Below, one piece after another: positions 32,445 to 43,467 of a DNA stretch of 64,000 nt. The DNA comes from Haemaphysalis longicornis. Its lineage: Eukaryota > Arthropoda > Arachnida > Ixodida > Ixodidae. A model generated the notes under the pieces. That model was not told where the DNA came from and made no database searches. It saw only the letters and a program-made list of their open reading frames with translations. The position numbers were made by a program, and so were the translations under genes. Position 1 is the stretch's first letter. The number at the start of each line of letters is the position of its first letter. The stretch is taken from the NCBI GenBank assembly GCA_013339765.2, contig CM023454.1, forward strand, positions 149,029,309-149,093,308, given 5' to 3'.

Positions 32445-32866
32445 GTAAGCCATGTTTATCTTGCAGTTCTTTGGCATGGCCTGTGGAAAACAGTAAACCA
32501 GTTGCCTTAATATTTACTTTCCCAAACACGTTGCAAAACCTATTTATCGCATGGATAAATGCAAACAGCAACGCTGCCAACTTCACGAAAGCAGAAGGGT
32601 GCACTGAAGGGCCTGTTGATACATTTTAACTTCAAAAAACAGCGCAGATGGCAGGACTAAGCAAGAAACACAGAGTACAGGGGCTGACGAACAATTGAGT
32701 GCGCTTTAATGCGGGCAGGAAAACACACGTGAAACGTGAGGAAAAACGAAGAAGCGAATGAAGTTTTACATAAATGTTTTCAGAAGAATCGTTTGTAAAA
32801 AATAGTAAATTCTGTGCCATGCTTGTAGTGAGGACATTGTGTGACGAGTTTTTATTTTCATTTAAG

Positions 32867-33006
32867 GGAGCATGCGGTACATCATATATGAGCCACCAGA
32901 AGCAAGGACATCTGAGATGATGGTTCAAGATATGAAGCTGGCCTCTTCGGTTTAAGGACACCATCAATGGCATCAAAGGGCCATCTGTTCTTTGTGAACT
33001 TGAAAG
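32867..33006 (+). pseudogene. tnp2-like gene, second exon
   Basis: Acceptor TTTTCATTTAAG and donor GAAAG/GTAAGC. It encodes SMRYIIYEPPEARTSEMMVQ, then after a one-base frame change LRFKDTINGIKGPSVLCELE. The phase-1 entry fits the donor at 32444. The following intron holds the Penelope-like element. Confidence 0.55.
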
Positions 33007-33153
33007 GTAAGCTAGCCTTTAATCTCCTTTTATCGGCTATAGGGGCGCTTAGTGATTTTCATTGCATGATACAAAAACAACAACCTGAGCACGATACAAA
33101 TGGAAACATTCTCAACCCTGAGGGTGAAATTATTGAGCAAAAGGTTGTGTAAT

Positions 33154-34880
33154 TTAAGCCAAGGGTATGACGGAAGCCCGTTTGGTCGGGATGCATTTTG
33201 AAGAAGAAGGCCAGGATGCTGACCACGTTATTTCGAGTTTAAAGGAAATTAACGTTTCGGCTTCCACACTGAAGCCTTGGTCACAATAAAACTTTTGAAG
33301 GGAAATAATCGCCTTAAGTACGCTTCACAACGCTGCGCAGGCAACTTGCGTAGATTGGCGGCAGATTTCTGGCGTTCCTATTCAGCGTGTGTTCCGTCGT
33401 CTGTATGTGAAATATTCCAGTAGCAGGTGTCAGGTGGCATTCCTTTCTTTTGCGAGGACACATGTAGCAGACCAGTAGATGTGTGCGATGTGGTATCGCA
33501 GTGCTCGGCAAGGGTTGCTTGTCGACACGTGGTTCTTGTTCACATCATTTTGATGCTGCTGCTGCAGGCGCTGCGCAAAGTTGCCTGACTCGCCAATATA
33601 CACGTAACGGCAGTGTGCACAAGGAATGACGTAGACAACTCCTGGATACCTCTCTGTCGGCAGTTTGTCCTTTACGTTTAACAAGTTCATGCCTTAGTTT
33701 GCGAGACGGCCACGGCGCAGTTTGCACATTGTATGAGCGGAGTATGCGTGACAGAGCCTATCTGATGCCGGGCACGTACGGAATTGCTGGCGTGCTTTTG
33801 AAGTCCGACCGTCGGCAGCATGCGCAGGGCGAGGGCGTTTGGTCGCTGAACAGAGTTGATGAAGCCCTTAGGGTAACCGCACGATGAAAGCTCGTAGTGA
33901 GAGCTCGCGTAGTCGTGAATTCACGACTGTGAATTCATCCAATTCCCGACTGAGGAAGAGGCCGACAGCGTCTGGCATTCCTGGACGTCCTGGTGAAGCG
34001 TGATGGTGTGGGGGCTGTCCTTTTACGTTGTTCAGAAAGAAGACTCACACTGGCCCTGTGCCTACACTTTAATTCGGTGCATCCGTCAGGAGAGAAGCAG
34101 TTTGTGGTGGCCTCCCTTCTCTTGCAGAGCTGACAGGACCCTCCAGCAAGCCAGAGGACCGGGTGGCAGACAATACGCGAGCTCACTTACGAGCTTTCAT
34201 CGTGCGGTTACCCTAAGGGCTTCATCACTCCGTTCAGTGACAACGCCCTCGCCCTGCGCATGCTTGCCGACGTCGGACTTCAAAAGCCACGGCAGCAATT
34301 CCGTACGTGCCCGGCATCAGATAGGCTCTGTCACGCATACTCCGCTCATACAATGTGCAAACTGCGCCCGTGCCGTCTCGCAAACTAAGGCATGAACTTG
34401 TAAACGTAAAGGACAAACTGCCGACAGAGAAGGTATCCAGGAGGTTGTCTACGTCATTCCTTGTGCACACTGCCGTTACGTGTATATTGGCGAGTCAGGA
34501 AACTTTGCGCAGGCGCCTGCAGCAGCATCAAAATGATGTGAACAAGAACCAAGTGTCGACAAGCCCCTTGCCGAGCACTGCGATACACATCGCACACAAT
34601 CTACTGGTCTGCTACATGTGTCCTCGCAAAAGAAAGGAATGCCACCTGACGCCTGCTACTGGAATCACTTCACATACAGACGACGGAACACACGCTGAAT
34701 AGGAACGCCAGAAATCTGCCGCCAATCTACGTAAGTTGCCTGCGCAGCGTTGTGAAGCGTACTTAAGGCGATCATTTCCCTTCAAAGTTTTATTGTGACC
34801 AAGGCTTCAGTGTGGAAGCCGAAACGTTAATTTCCTTTAAACTCGAAATAACGTGGTCGGCGTCCTGGCCTTTCTTCTTC
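33154..34880. mobile_element. Penelope-like element with inverted arms
   Basis: The element is flanked by the 14-bp duplication AAAGGTTGTGTAAT (33140-33153 and 34881-34894). It has two arms of about 700 bp in inverted orientation (about 33197-33905 minus, 34182-34884 plus) around a 276-bp centre. Both arms encode a GIY-YIG nuclease piece: GVVYVIPCAHCRYVYIGESG in the left, with CHYRYVYIGE-like remnants in the right. The centre adds the end of the RT (FLDVLVKRDG, LCLHFNSVHPSGEKQFVV). GIY-YIG plus this RT linker identifies Penelope-like elements, which commonly insert as inverted or partial copies. It lies in an intron of the tnp2-like gene. Confidence 0.75.
33430..33690 (-). pseudogene. Penelope GIY-YIG domain, left arm
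   Basis: An 86-codon frame with NVKDKLPTERYPGVVYVIPC, then CRYVYIGESGNFAQRLQQQH and QNDVNKNHVSTS. The GVVY..PC..C..VYIGE..NF..RL..H pattern is the GIY-YIG core of the Penelope endonuclease. A frame change then damages the AEHCDTTSHTIYW-type region. Confidence 0.75.
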
Positions 34881-35999
34881 AAAGGTTGTGTAATGCTACA
34901 CGCAGCTAATGATAATCCTCATTGCCAAAACCTGTCAAGTTTTCCAGGTAACGGAACATTGTAACTGTGAGGCTTTCCAGCTGATTCACTGTTCTGTTTT
35001 CATTTAGATGTCAGCTCTAGATGTGGCTATGTTTGTCTATATTTCTCTTGCTTGCCAAACACCTGCAAGGACACCAGTGTAGCAGATAGAAGATGCACAA
35101 AAAGCAGGGTTTTAAGGCAAGTCAAGAAATTAAGTAATTTAGAAGCTGGACCATTCAAAGTGTAGAGACCGGCTCAGTAGACAATGTTTTAATGACAGTT
35201 TAAGGAGTTTTGTATGACTGGTGAGGTCTATACGCAGTGTGTGGCGACACAGCTAATAATTCTTTATACATCAGTTGACCCATTATGTACATACCTTCCT
35301 CATGCTTTCTGTTGTTCTGTGGTAAAGTGGGAAAAAAATAAATGAAAGAATGAAATGGCAGAATGGAACATCAGTATAAGGTGAGAAAGGCAAGTTTATT
35401 TCAGGGCATAAACAAAAGGAAGCGCTTTTTGCGGGATTTTAAAAAATCCTGCACAACACTGTTTGTGGAAATAACAGGTGGCAGCAAACATCTATTGTTT
35501 TGAACCTTCCTTAATGACAAAAGAATACGGGAGGTGTCTGTATGAAAGCATAGATAAAGTCAATGGTGCACTTACCTCTTGAAGTTGTTTTGAGCTTGTA
35601 AAGGTGGTTTCACAAAAAACAATAAATCCTATTGTCGAGAAATTCTATTTCTGCTTTGCACTTCCCCCCCCCTTCCTCCTCCCCCTCCCCGCCTTATGAA
35701 TGCACATTTCGAAATAGTTAACTGAGCTCTGTTTATTGACTGTGGGCTTCAACATTTCATGACAGCCTGGTAGTCCGACTTCAGTCATCAAGGCAGCACT
35801 ATTTTGCCCTGCTCCTGCTGGGTATTTTAGCAACAGGGATAAGGTTATGGTGCAGGTGTAGGTCACAGAGAACTTTAACGGCATGCAGTATTTTATCGGC
35901 CATTTGACTCGTCATACGTGGAGTAGTTATTTCTTGCATTGGGCGACACGTTTAATGGGGTATTTGTTAATGACATTATTAACCACGCTGTTTTTTTAG

Positions 36000-36122
36000 G
36001 GGGGCTAGATCTGGTCAATGCTCAGAGCGTGGAGTACATGCACTGCGTCCTGCAAGGCGTGTCAAAACAAGTCACAGAGGCACTCCTGTCCACTCCATAC
36101 TCCAATCTCTGCTTTGACGAAG
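36000..36122 (+). CDS. tnp2-like gene, third exon
   Basis: Acceptor CTGTTTTTTTAG, donor GACGAAG/GTAATA, phase 0 to 1 in the frame GLDLVNAQSVEYMHCVLQGV, then SKQVTEALLSTPYSNLCFDE. Animal tnp2-like proteins have a matching D-Y-M-H-C-V-L-L-G-V block. The frame is intact. Confidence 0.6.
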
Positions 36123-36230
36123 GTAATAGCACATATGTTCTCTTTTCTTTGTATGGTGTGATTTGCTGCTGAAATGATGCTACTTTTACATTCCTTGGGT
36201 TATACATTTATTGGAGGTTATTTTTTACAG

Positions 36231-36491
36231 CTCTCACATCAACAGTGGCTAAAATAGATGCACGGCTCCTAGTCATCAAGCCTCCCCATTGTGTGACAAG
36301 GTTGCCACGGCCCCTTTCCGAGCGGAGCTACTGGAAAGCTTCAGAATGGAGGCATTGGATCCTGTTTTACGCCCTGCCATGTCTTGAGGGAATTCTTCAC
36401 CTTGAATACTGGAGGCACCTGTCGAAGTTGTCAGAAGCTCTGCATATCCTTTTGGGAGAAGAGCTCAGTTCAAATGAAATCGACAGAGCAG
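36231..36491 (+). CDS. tnp2-like gene, fourth exon
   Basis: A clean 261-nt exon (acceptor TATTTTTTACAG, donor GCAG/GTAACA, phase 1 to 1). It encodes TSTVAKIDARLLVIKPPHCV, TRLPRPLSERSYWKASEWRH, WILFYALPCLEGILHLEYWR and HLSKLSEALHILLGEELSSN. The I.PP..ISRLPRS..ER..WKA.EWR.WLL.YCLP pattern is the hallmark of these proteins. The next intron (36492-44132) contains the gypsy element and the SINEs. Confidence 0.65.
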
Positions 36492-36951
36492 GTAACATCA
36501 ATGTTTCAATTGTGTTGCAAGCAATCCGTTTGCGAAATGTTTTTCCCCAAAAGCTTGTTGGGATAGATGGACCATAGTAACACAGTAACATGGTCGTAAT
36601 TTTTAGCTGCATCTTATGTTTGCAAGTGACTGGCCAGTGTTGAGTGGCATTGATAAGTTAACTCATTTGATATTTCAGCCATAAAAGCCATTGATGCCAT
36701 TATTAATGGTCATTGAAGCCTTTGATTGGCCACTTATCGCTGCTATTTTGAGTTTTTAGTATTGGGCAGATGGTCAGTGTTTGCCGTGTTGTTATAGTAA
36801 AGCGCAGGCTTTAAAACTGCATAGCACTAGTTTCAACGTTGGGCTTTTTGCACAATGCGCCAGCCATGTGGAAAAGCCAATGCACAATGCAGTATGTAGG
36901 TGTTAGGCTAGAACATTCGTGGTTGAAAACCACTTCCATAGATAATAATAA

Positions 36952-37193
36952 TGTAGTGAAGATTAGCAGCTATGCTCCGCAAAAGCATCGGAGGCGTCAT
37001 TACCCACAATAGGTCATGTTGACCAGTACGAGCAGCGTCATCATCAGCAAACAGACTGTCGGAAATCCTCATCGCCATCGCCTAGAACGACGGGGTTCAC
37101 TCGGACTGCTTCGCTCGGCTCGTGTCTCTTCCCTGGTCCGCGATTCCTTACCTCTCGCCTTCAGAAAGATCTTCGGCAATAAATCACCTTTCA
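36952..37193 (+). repeat. 5' LTR of gypsy element
   Basis: Begins TGTAGTGAAG and ends CACCTTTCA. It contains CAATAAATCACC near its end as a likely poly(A) signal. Two differences from the 3' LTR: a missing G in CGTGTCT.CTTCC and T for G in GATTCCTTACC. Confidence 0.85.
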
Positions 37194-37260
37194 AGTGGTG
37201 GAGGACCCGGGGGTCACGCCTTAATCCTGGAACTCCGGAGCCGGAAGTTACCCTCGGCCA

Positions 37261-38325
37261 TGAACAACCAACCGAACCAGAGTGCTACGCCCTCATCGCC
37301 GACGGTGATGTGCTACGGTGCTATGCAGCGAGAACCTCCATTCTTCAACGGAACCGATAATAACGACGCCGAGGATTGGCTGTCCGTGTATGAACGCGTA
37401 AGCACTCATAACCGATGGGACGACGCCATGAAACTGAATGACGTCGGCTTCTCTCTGAAGGGCGCCGCCGAGTTATGGTATGGGAACAACCAGCGCGACT
37501 GCCGGACGTGGTCTGAGTTCAAGGTAAAGTTCCTTGCGGCCTTTGGCCGTTCAGCGGTGCGCAAGCTTGAAGCGGAGCAGCGTCTGCGTGTTCGAGCACA
37601 GCAGGCTGGCGAGAACTTTATTAGTTTTATTGAAGACGTCGTGGACCTATGTAAGCGCGTCGAACATCTATGGCGGAAGCTGATAAAATCAAACATATTT
37701 TAAAAGGCATAGATGACGACGTTTTCCAAATGCTTTTGTCCAAGGACTTGAGCACGGTTGTCGTCAAGCTGTGCTTAAGCTTTGATGAGCTGAGGAAGCA
37801 ACGGGCCCTCACTCGAAAATCTCTTGCACGGGATGGCTCTGGGTTGAGTTTGGCAGCGATTTCCGCCGATTCCGCGCTCCTTACGCAAATTAAAGACTTC
37901 GTGCGTGAGGAAGTGGCGCGACAGCTGTCCCTCCTACCCTCCACGACGACGTCGGTGTCCGCGCTAGAGCCTGCCCTCAGAGATGTCATCCGGGGTCAAA
38001 TTGCGAAGCACTTCCGCCGCCGCCTCCGCAGTACGTGCCAGTAGCTGCGCCAGTCACTTATGCCGAAGTCGTCACCAGACCATTGCAGCAGCCTGCCGTG
38101 ACGTTCCAGCCGACATTCCCAGTTCGACCTCGGGTTCCGCCCTCGGTGCTTCCTCAACCTCAGTTCGTGCCGCAACCCCGGAGTGTATGGCGTACACCGG
38201 ACAATCGCCCTATCTGCTTTGCGTGCAGGATGCCTGGGCACGTTGCACGCTATTGTCGTCGTTGTCCGCCGTCAACCTTGAACTCTGCGCCTGCAGACTT
38301 CCTCAGTCGCCTCAAGTCCATGTGA
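37261..38325 (+). pseudogene. gypsy gag
   Basis: Reads MNNQPNQSATPSSPTVMCYG, PPFFNGTDNNDAEDWLSVYE, LKGAAELWYGNNQRD, LAAFGRSAVRKLEAEQRLRV and CFACRMPGHVARYC, a CX2CX4HX4C knuckle at about 38217. Two frame changes (about 37665 and 38030) split it into three frames. Nucleocapsid-type protein packaging element RNA. Confidence 0.8.
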
Positions 38326-38329
38326 CGCC

Positions 38330-39683
38330 ACGCTCGTCGTTCCCGACCTCCTCTTCGAACCGCGCCACCTTTACCGACCACCGTTCGCCGTCACCACGCC
38401 GTCGCTCGCTCTCCCCGATGCGGCGCCGTCCTGGTCCCGGAGATACGGAAAAACTAGTCGCCGCAGTTCCTGAGGCACGAACTGCGTCCACGTCGAAAAG
38501 TCCAAGGCCTCATCCCCTTCCGTTCCCTACCAATGTCATCGATGTTGTTGTTGAAGGCATTCGCACATTAGCTCTGGTCGACACAGGAGCCGCCATTTCC
38601 GTTATTCACGCTGATCTCTGCCGTTCCCTTCGCAAAGTAAAAACGCCTCTGGATGGACTATCACTCCGAACCGCAAGTGCACAACATATCGAGCCAATGG
38701 CTGCATGCACGGCTCGGGTTGTTATTCAGGACGTCGTGCACCACGTTGAGTTTATAGTGCTTCCGGCTTGCTCCCACGAAGTAATATTAGGATGGGACTT
38801 TCTTTCCCGCAATAACGCAGTGATTGACTGCGCACGCGCACAAGTGGAACTTTCAGCCTCTTCTGACGCATTGTTTGACGACGACCATCCCATCCACGCT
38901 GCTAAACTTGTCGTGGCAGAAGACACTCACATTCCGCCCTGTTCTTCTGTATGTGTGCCTATATGCTGTGTGTCTGTGACCGACGCCACGGCGCTGTTTA
39001 CACCATCTGACACGTTTCACCGCCGCAACCTTTTTCCACTGCCGTTTGCCGTTCTGGATTTCCACTCCGGGGGAAGCGCCATGTTCATCACGAACACATC
39101 GACCGTACCGTGCGCACTCCTAGAAGGCGAAACTCTTGGAAGTCTAGAACATATCGACCCTGGCCTTATTTTCAACGTTGCGGATGGCGTGTCACACATT
39201 GACATCGACGGACTGGATCCGTGTTCGTCAGATCCAAACTCAGCGACTGACGTGTTTCGTGCCTCCGTGGATGATGCTCTAGACAGCACCCAACAAGCTC
39301 AACTTATGGCTCTACTTCAGCGATTCCGTTCGTCTTTCGATTTGTCGCACAACGCCCTTGGTCGTACGTCCACTGTGGAGCACACCATCGACACTGGAAG
39401 CCATGCTCCCCTTCGGCAACGGCCGTATCGCGTCTCCCCAACCGAGCGTCGCACCATCGAGCAACACGTCGATGACATGCTCCAGCGTGGCGTTGTTCGA
39501 CCCTCAAGCAGTCCCTGGGCATCTCCTGTCGTTCTTGTCCGGAAAAAAGATGGCTCTATTCGATTTTGTGTAGACTATCGCCGCCTCAACAAAATCACGC
39601 GCAGGGACGTCTATCCTCTCCCTCGCATAGATGATGCTCTGGACGCTTGCAGGGGGCAGAATTTTTCTCGTCACTTGATTTAA
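38330..39683 (+). pseudogene. gypsy pol, protease and N-terminal RT
   Basis: Begins in a Ser/Arg-rich linker (SPSPRRRSLSPMRRRPGPGD), then aspartic protease LALVDTGAAISVIHADLCRS (DTGA) with HEVILGWDFLSRNNAVID. The RT start follows: HTIDTGSHAPLRQRPYRVSP, VVRPSSSPWASPVVLVRKKD and CVDYRRLNKITRRDVYPLPR. The frame breaks at about 39650, where a single base seems to be missing in GACGCTTGCAG. Confidence 0.8.
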
Positions 39684-40660
39684 GGTCCGGGTATTGGCAG
39701 GTTCCTATGGCAGACGGTGATCGCTCGAAAACGGCATTTGTCACACCTGATGGGTTGTACGAATTTAATGTCATGCCGTTCGGGCTGTGCAACGCCCCTG
39801 CAACATTTGAACGCATGATGGACAATGTTTTGCGCGGCCTCAAGTGGAAGATCTGTCTTTGCTATCTCGACGACATTGTCATCTTTTCCGCCGATTTTCA
39901 GACGCACCTTCACCGTTTGGAGCAAGTTTTAACTGCCTTTCACGAGCTGGGCTCCAACTTAACCTAAAAAGTGTCGTTTTGCCGCCACGAAACTTGCCAT
40001 CTTGGGTCACGTTGTATCCAAGGACGGCGTGCTCCCCGACCCAGCCAAGCTTCGCGCTGTCGCCGAATTCCCGAAGCCAAACAACATAAAATCCCTTCGG
40101 AGCTTCATCGGGCTTTGCTCGTACTTCCGGCGCTTCATTCGCAACTTTGCTTCCATCATTGAGCCATTGACGAAGCTCCTCGGTGGTGCCCGTGACTTGC
40201 CTGCCTGGTCTCCGGCCTGCGACCAACGCGTTCCATACTTTGCGCCGTCTCCTTACATCGCCACCCATACTTCGACACTTCGACCTACAGCGCCCACCGA
40301 ACTTCATACTGACGCCAGCGGAGTTGCCTTGGGGCTGTGCTTTGCCAACGTAAACAAGGTTTCGACGAATATGTCGTCGCCTATGCCAGCCGCACCCTAA
40401 CGAAGCCAGAATCCAACTATACAGTTACCGAGAAGGAGTGCTTGGCCATCATCTGGGCGCTTGCTAAATTTCGAGCCATATCTGTACGGCCCGCCCCATT
40501 TGATGTGGTCACTGACCACCACGCCCTCTGTTGGCTGTCTTCTTTGAAAGATCGGCCGGTCGTCTGGGGCGATGGGCGCTTCGCCTCCAAGAATATGACA
40601 TACGAGTAAAATACAGGTCTGGTAAGAAGCATTCGGACGCCGACGCTCTCTCCCGTTCAC
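39647..40660 (+). pseudogene. gypsy pol, catalytic RT and RNase H
   Basis: In three frames: GAEFFSSLDLRSGYWQVPMA, FNVMPFGLCNAPATFERMMD, ICLCYLDDIVIFSADFQTHL (YLDD active site), SLRSFIGLCSYFRRFIRNFA, and the RNase H part TELHTDASGVALG, YVVAYASRTLTKPESNYTVT and EKECLAIIWALAKFR. Frame changes near 39965, 40240, 40370 and 40600. Confidence 0.8.
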
Positions 40661-40751
40661 CCGTACCTGCTAATCTATCGGGACTCTCCGGGTGACCTGG
40701 CTTCCCTTGCTGTGACTGACATGGCAGCTGAGCAACGGAAGGACCCATGGA

Positions 40752-41997
40752 TTGTTGCCCTTGTCACCCTCGCTCACCAATCCTTCCCAAGCTGTAACGA
40801 CACGCGCTCTCCGTAGGCAAGCATCTCACTTTGCAGTACGCGATCAGCTGCTTTATCGACGCAACTACTACTTGGATGGCCGCAAATGGTTGCTAGTGAT
40901 TCCACGGCATTTGCGGTCCGATGTTTGTGCCTTGTTCCACTCTGATCCCACATGTGGTCATGTCGGCCTACTCAAACCTATGAACGTTTGCGTCTTCGTT
41001 ACTTTGGCGCGGGATGTACAACTTCGTGCGAAAATACGTTCGATCCTGCCAAGATTGCCAACGCCGAAACTCGCCGGTACCTCACCTCTGTGGTCCGTTA
41101 CAGCCGCTGCCTTGCCCAGTGAAACCATTTGACCGTGTGGGCATTGATCTGTACGGACCGTTACCCTGCACAACCGCCGGCAACCGCTGGGCTATAGTTG
41201 CCATCGACCACTTGACGCGCTATGCTGAGACCGCCGCTCTACCAGCTGCTACCGCACGGGACGTCGCCTCGTTTCTCCTGCGGCGTTTTATACTCCGTCA
41301 CGGTGCGCCTAAGGAGCTGCTCAGCGACAGGGGCCGCGTCTTTCTGTCTGACGTCGTCGCGGAGCTTCTTAAGGCATGCAGCGTCATCCATCGAACGAGC
41401 ACTGCCTACCATCCGCAAACGAATGGCCTCACGGAGCGCTTCAACCGTACCCTCGGGGACATGTTGTCCAAGTACGTTGCGTCTGACCATGGAAACTGGG
41501 ACCTTGTACTCCCTTACGTGACGTACGCCTACAACACCGCCATACAAGCGACGACGGGTTTTTCTCCGTTTTTCCTCCTATATGGGCGGGAGCCATCGTG
41601 CATGCTGGACACGATCCTTCCCTACCGCCCTGATGTATCCGAGTGCACGCCGATTTCTGAGGCTGCCAAACACGCCGAGGAATGCCGCCAGCTTGCCCGT
41701 TCTTTCACCACTGAAGAGCAGGAGCGACAAAAGTCCATCACGACTGGCGAGCCCGCACCCGTCTTCGGTCCCGGTTCTCTCGTGTGGCTCTGGGTACCCA
41801 CCAGGACTCCTGGCCTGTGCTCGAAATTCCTGTCGAACTACCAGGGGCCGTACCGTGTTGTTGAACGCACTTCCCCGGTGAACTACGTCGTCGAGCCGCT
41901 AACACCTTCTCAGGATCTCCGACGCCGTGGACGAGACACAGTGCATGTTGCTCGTCTCAAGCATTATTATGACCCGCTCGTCTCGCCATCACCTTGA
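40752..41997 (+). pseudogene. gypsy integrase
   Basis: Zinc-binding part with HSDPTCGHVGL and CQDCQRRNSP, then the catalytic core: FDRVGIDLYGPLPCTT (Asp), GAPKELLSDRGRVFLSD (Asp) and YHPQTNGLTERFNRTLGDML (Glu). A C-terminal part follows with GREPSCMLDTILPYR and VHVARLKHYYDP. The core frame (41014-41997) is open for 327 codons. A frame change at about 41010 separates it from the zinc part. Confidence 0.85.
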
Positions 41998-42034
41998 GTC
42001 GCCAGGATGGCTACCCTCTTTTCCGGGGGGTGAT

Positions 42035-42277
42035 TGTAGTGAAGATTAGCAGCTATGCTCCGCAAAAGCATCGGAGGCGTCATTACCCACAATAGGTCAT
42101 GTTGACCAGTACGAGCAGCGTCATCATCAGCAAACAGACTGTCGGAAATCCTCATCGCCATCGCCTAGAACGACGGGGTTCACTCGGACTGCTTCGCTCG
42201 GCTCGTGTCTGCTTCCCTGGTCCGCGATTCCTGACCTCTCGCCTTCAGAAAGATCTTCGGCAATAAATCACCTTTCA
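42035..42277 (+). repeat. 3' LTR of gypsy element
   Basis: 243 bp, about 99 percent identical to the 5' LTR. It is preceded by a polypurine tract ending GGGGGG. High similarity implies recent insertion. Confidence 0.85.
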
Positions 42278-42648
42278 ATAATAATACTTTTATTAGTACT
42301 CAGGGCGACTGGAGCCATGTGTACAGGACTACAAAAGGCAGGACTGCCCATACTCGGGAGGTTTATGTGGGAAAACAACTTGCGCTTCTGCAGCAGGCTA
42401 GTTTTGCATAGGGCCACGCACAGGACATACGCCGCTGGCAACAGCCCACGCATGACCATGACGACATGGGTATCACAAGTATGCAACAGAAGGAGGCAAG
42501 ATATTAATCGACCAGATTTAGGGGAAATCCCCAAGGTGGAGTAATTCTCAGCAAATGAAAGTTTGACATCCACTTAAATGCAGCCATACGGCTACAAAGG
42601 AAAGCTATACAGCTTTCTCAGAAACTTCGCAGTTGAAGAAAAATTCGT

Positions 42649-42720
42649 CCTGGTCCAGGATTCGAACCCGAGATCACTGCTTAACCGGAGCAGTCGCTCT
42701 ACCAACTGAGCTAACCAGGA
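42649..42720 (-). repeat. tRNA-like SINE head
   Basis: Reads TCCTGGTTAGCTCAGTTGGT, AGAGCG, ACTGCTCCGGTTAAGCAGT and GGTTCGAATCCTGGACCAGG, so the A and B boxes and the acceptor ends pair. The anticodon loop has the wrong form (no T at the usual 33 position), so a working tRNA is unlikely. Confidence 0.6.
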
Positions 42721-42942
42721 GGCTAGTCGTTTGTAGCGCGAGAACAAATTGATCGACAACTCGAAGTGAAGGGAAGGTGTTAATCGACCAGATTTAGGGG
42801 AAATCCCCAAGGTGGAGTAAGTTTCAGCGAATGAAAGTTTACTTCCTCCACCTTGGGGATTTCCCCTAAATCTGGTCGATTAACACCTGTCCTTCACTTG
42901 GAGTTGTCGATCAATTTGTTCTCGCGCTACAAACGACTAGTC

Positions 42943-43015
42943 TCCTGGTTAGCTCAGTTGGTAGAGCGACTGCTCCGGTTAAGCAGTGGTCCCGGGTTCG
43001 AATCCTGGACCAGGA
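42943..43015 (+). repeat. tRNA-like SINE head, inverted copy
   Basis: Same as 42649-42720 except GGTCCC for GATCTC before the T arm. This makes its T-stem a perfect GGG/CCC-type match to the tick SINE consensus I know. Confidence 0.6.
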
Positions 43016-43222
43016 CAAATTTTTCTTCAACTGCGAAGTTTCTGAGAAAGCTGTATAGCTTTCCTTTGTAGCCGTATGGCTGCATTCAGGTGGATGTCAA
43101 ACTTTCATTCACAAGGAGGCAAGGCGACAAGGCAAAAAAAAAGTGACAAGGCGACAGCAAGTGCAAGCAGGGCAATGACAGGCATAACATGAAGCAACCA
43201 CTGACAAAAATGATAATAGCAC

Positions 43223-43467
43223 CCGCCGCGGTGGCTCAGTGGCTAAGGCGTTGCGCTGCTGAGCACAAGGTCGCGGGTTCGATTCCCGGCCGCGGCGGCC
43301 GCTTTTCTGATGGAGGCGAAAAGCAAAAACGCCCGTGTGTACGAGATTTCGGCGCACGATAAAGATCCCCAGGTGGTCAAAATCAATCCGGAGCCCTCCA
43401 CTACGGCGCGCCTCATCGCCTGCGTTGCGTCGGCGCGTTAAACCCACAATCAATCAATCAATCAATC
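43223..43467 (+). mobile_element. Full-length tRNA-derived SINE with 17-bp duplication
   Basis: Flanked by AAAAATGATAATAGCAC (43206-43222 and 43468-43484). The head GCCGCGGTGGCTCAGTGGCT, then GGTTCGATTCCCGGCCGCGG, has good A and B boxes and pairing ends. The body continues GCGAAAAGCAAAAACGCCCG, then CGGCGCACGATAAAGATCCC, and ends in a (CAAT)n tail. It resembles tick SINEs of the Ruka type, though I cannot assign the family with certainty. Confidence 0.8.

Larger units (their letters stand above)
36952..42277 (+). mobile_element. Ty3/gypsy LTR retrotransposon
   Basis: A 5.3-kb element with LTRs at 36952-37193 and 42035-42277, bounded by the 4-bp direct repeat ATAA. It has gag with one CCHC knuckle, protease, RT, RNase H and integrase in gypsy order, and a purine-rich CCGGGGGG just before the 3' LTR. 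The integrase follows RNase H, which separates it from Copia. No envelope gene is seen. About six frame changes interrupt gag-pol even though the LTRs differ at only about two positions. It lies in the last intron of the tnp2-like gene. Confidence 0.85.
42504..43105. repeat. Palindromic pair of tRNA-derived SINEs
   Basis: Arm 42559-42838 is repeated in inverted orientation at 42841-43110. Each arm holds a tRNA-like head, TTCTTCAACTGCGAAGTTTC, CTGTATAGCTTTCCTTTGTA, GCCGTATGGCTGCAT and an AATGAAAGTTTGACATCCAC end. A further partial unit (TTAATCGACCAGATTTAGGG to AATGAAAGTTTGACATCCAC) lies at 42504-42572, so the locus is a head-to-tail plus head-to-head arrangement. Confidence 0.75.

Noticed and set aside
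36952..42277. Endogenous retrovirus with envelope
   Set aside because: After integrase the sequence goes straight to the polypurine tract and 3' LTR, so there is no room for an envelope gene.
42649..43015. Two functional tRNA genes
   Set aside because: The anticodon loops are malformed and both lie in identical repeat context with shared non-tRNA tails, so they are SINE heads.
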